A stretch of DNA of 42,578 nucleotides from Flagellimonas sediminis (GTDB lineage Bacteria > Bacteroidota > Bacteroidia > Flavobacteriales > Flavobacteriaceae). A program made the translations under genes and the position numbers. Below, piece after piece: positions 42,001-42,578 of the stretch. Under the pieces are notes generated by a model that saw only the letters and a list, made by a program, of their open reading frames with translations, made no database searches and was not told the origin of the DNA. The stretch covers positions 1 through 42,578 of the forward strand of contig NZ_JAAAMI010000015.1 of assembly GCF_010500845.1 (NCBI RefSeq), in the 5' to 3' direction. Within the stretch, counting starts at the first letter, position 1. The number at the start of each line of letters is the position of its first letter.

Positions 42001-42578
42001 TTAAATCTCATCCAAAGACTTTCTATTATGCTTCAAGCTTTGCTTAAAAAAAGTCGGGGTCATACCCGTCACTTTTTTGAATTGATTGCTCAGGTATGCG
42101 GTACTGCTATAATCCAATTGAAACGCTATTTCCTTTAAGCTCAATTCGTCATAAACCAGTAACTCTTTGACCTTTTCAATCTTTTGGTTGATGATATATT
42201 GCTCCAAAGTGATGCTTTCCACCGAGGAAAACAGCGAACTCAGATACTTATAGTCAAGATGCAATACATCGGAAAGGTATTCGGGCCATTTGACCTTTTC
42301 CATAGATCGAGCATAATGGATTGCCTCAATTACAAGGTTTTTAATCTGTTCGATCAACTGACCTTTACGATCATTGACAATCGTAAATCCGATTTTCCCA
42401 AGTCTTTTGTTGAGAACTTCCCGTTTTTCATCCGTTATTTTTCCGCTAAGTGTTATTTCACCCAACGACACATTCATATAGGGAATGCCCTCATCGTCCA
42501 AAATACCTTTGACGGCCATGATGCATCTCGGACAGACCATGTTTTTGATGTACAACACATCTTTCGATTTACTGGACC
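42001..42578 (-). CDS. HMA-AraC fusion regulator, partial at window edge
   Basis: The visible part (about 192 codons) joins an N-terminal heavy-metal-associated-like domain (YIKNMVCPRCIMAVKGIL with C-x2-C, then a beta-alpha pattern to about residue 70) to a C-terminal AraC helix-turn-helix (LSLKEIAFQLDYSSTAYLSNQFKKVTGMTPTFFK). The frame stays open through the right edge; a GTG at 42558 is possible, but the true start is more likely just beyond 42578. Such fusions are found beside copper genes in Bacteroidota and probably sense Cu(I) directly. It likely controls copA and perhaps the efflux operon. Confidence 0.85.
   Translation of the reverse strand, partial: SSKSKDVLYIKNMVCPRCIMAVKGILDDEGIPYMNVSLGEITLSGKITDEKREVLNKRLGKIGFTIVNDRKGQLIEQIKNLVIEAIHYARSMEKVKWPEYLSDVLHLDYKYLSSLFSSVESITLEQYIINQKIEKVKELLVYDELSLKEIAFQLDYSSTAYLSNQFKKVTGMTPTFFKQSLKHNRKSLDEI

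Overview
The window looks like a chromosomal piece of a marine-type member of the Bacteroidota, most likely family Flavobacteriaceae. The evidence is a Sec-type clade II nitrous oxide reductase, TAnnTTTG-type -7 promoter boxes with few Shine-Dalgarno sites, Bacteroides-type conjugation and integrase relatives, and an HMA-AraC fusion regulator. The genus is not provable from the sequence alone. No rRNA, tRNA or CRISPR array was found.

Region 1 (1-6677, all minus strand): 24-bp repeats resembling an IS21-type end, then genes read leftwards from a histidine kinase and an NtrC-type sigma-54 activator. A good -24/-12 promoter with paired GGGGAATATT upstream sites lies just after the activator gene. 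Downstream come two GreA/Rnk-like proteins, a secreted protein, a 4-helix-bundle membrane sensor without output domain, a 51-residue Cys4 protein, glutamate dehydrogenase and a helical protein.

Region 2 (6953-21803, mostly plus): a denitrification (N2O reduction) island. It opens with a copper-uptake operon: a small Cys-rich membrane protein, a NosA/OprC-like TonB receptor with a CxxxM copper motif, and a Met/His-rich lipoprotein. Then follow an Rrf2 regulator, cytochrome c lipoprotein, fasciclin lipoprotein, NosZ, a membrane protein, NosL, cupin, NosD, NosF, NosY and a multi-His membrane protein resembling haem-copper oxidase subunit I. A second Rrf2 regulator precedes the iron-sulfur repair protein Ric, a hemerythrin-like protein and a small membrane protein.

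Region 3 (22058-27643): anaerobic ribonucleotide reductase and activase (nrdG, nrdD), a third Rrf2 regulator, 5-formyltetrahydrofolate cyclo-ligase, divergent truncated hemoglobin, an unknown protein, tryptophan 2,3-dioxygenase and a cupin. A shared 14-bp operator-like motif, close to GGAYAAAWWTRTCY, occurs at six places: before the copper-uptake operon, between the first Rrf2 gene and the nos operon, before the second Rrf2 gene, before ric, before nrdG, and between fthC and the hemoglobin gene. I infer a nitric-oxide or redox-responsive regulon joining N2O reduction, copper supply, NO detoxification, Fe-S repair and anaerobic DNA precursor synthesis.

Region 4 (27644-31840): mobile-element remains: an orphan TraN-like conjugation gene, a Fic AMP-transferase preceded by six phased repeats, and a 5'-truncated IntDOT-like integrase.

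Region 5 (31841-42578): metal efflux. A His-rich protein, a CusC-His-rich lipoprotein-CusB-CusA operon, then convergently a CopZ-like chaperone and CopA copper ATPase, a formyltransferase-family protein, and an HMA-AraC copper-sensor-like regulator running off the right edge. Copper uptake for NosZ and copper export therefore sit within about 35 kb of each other.
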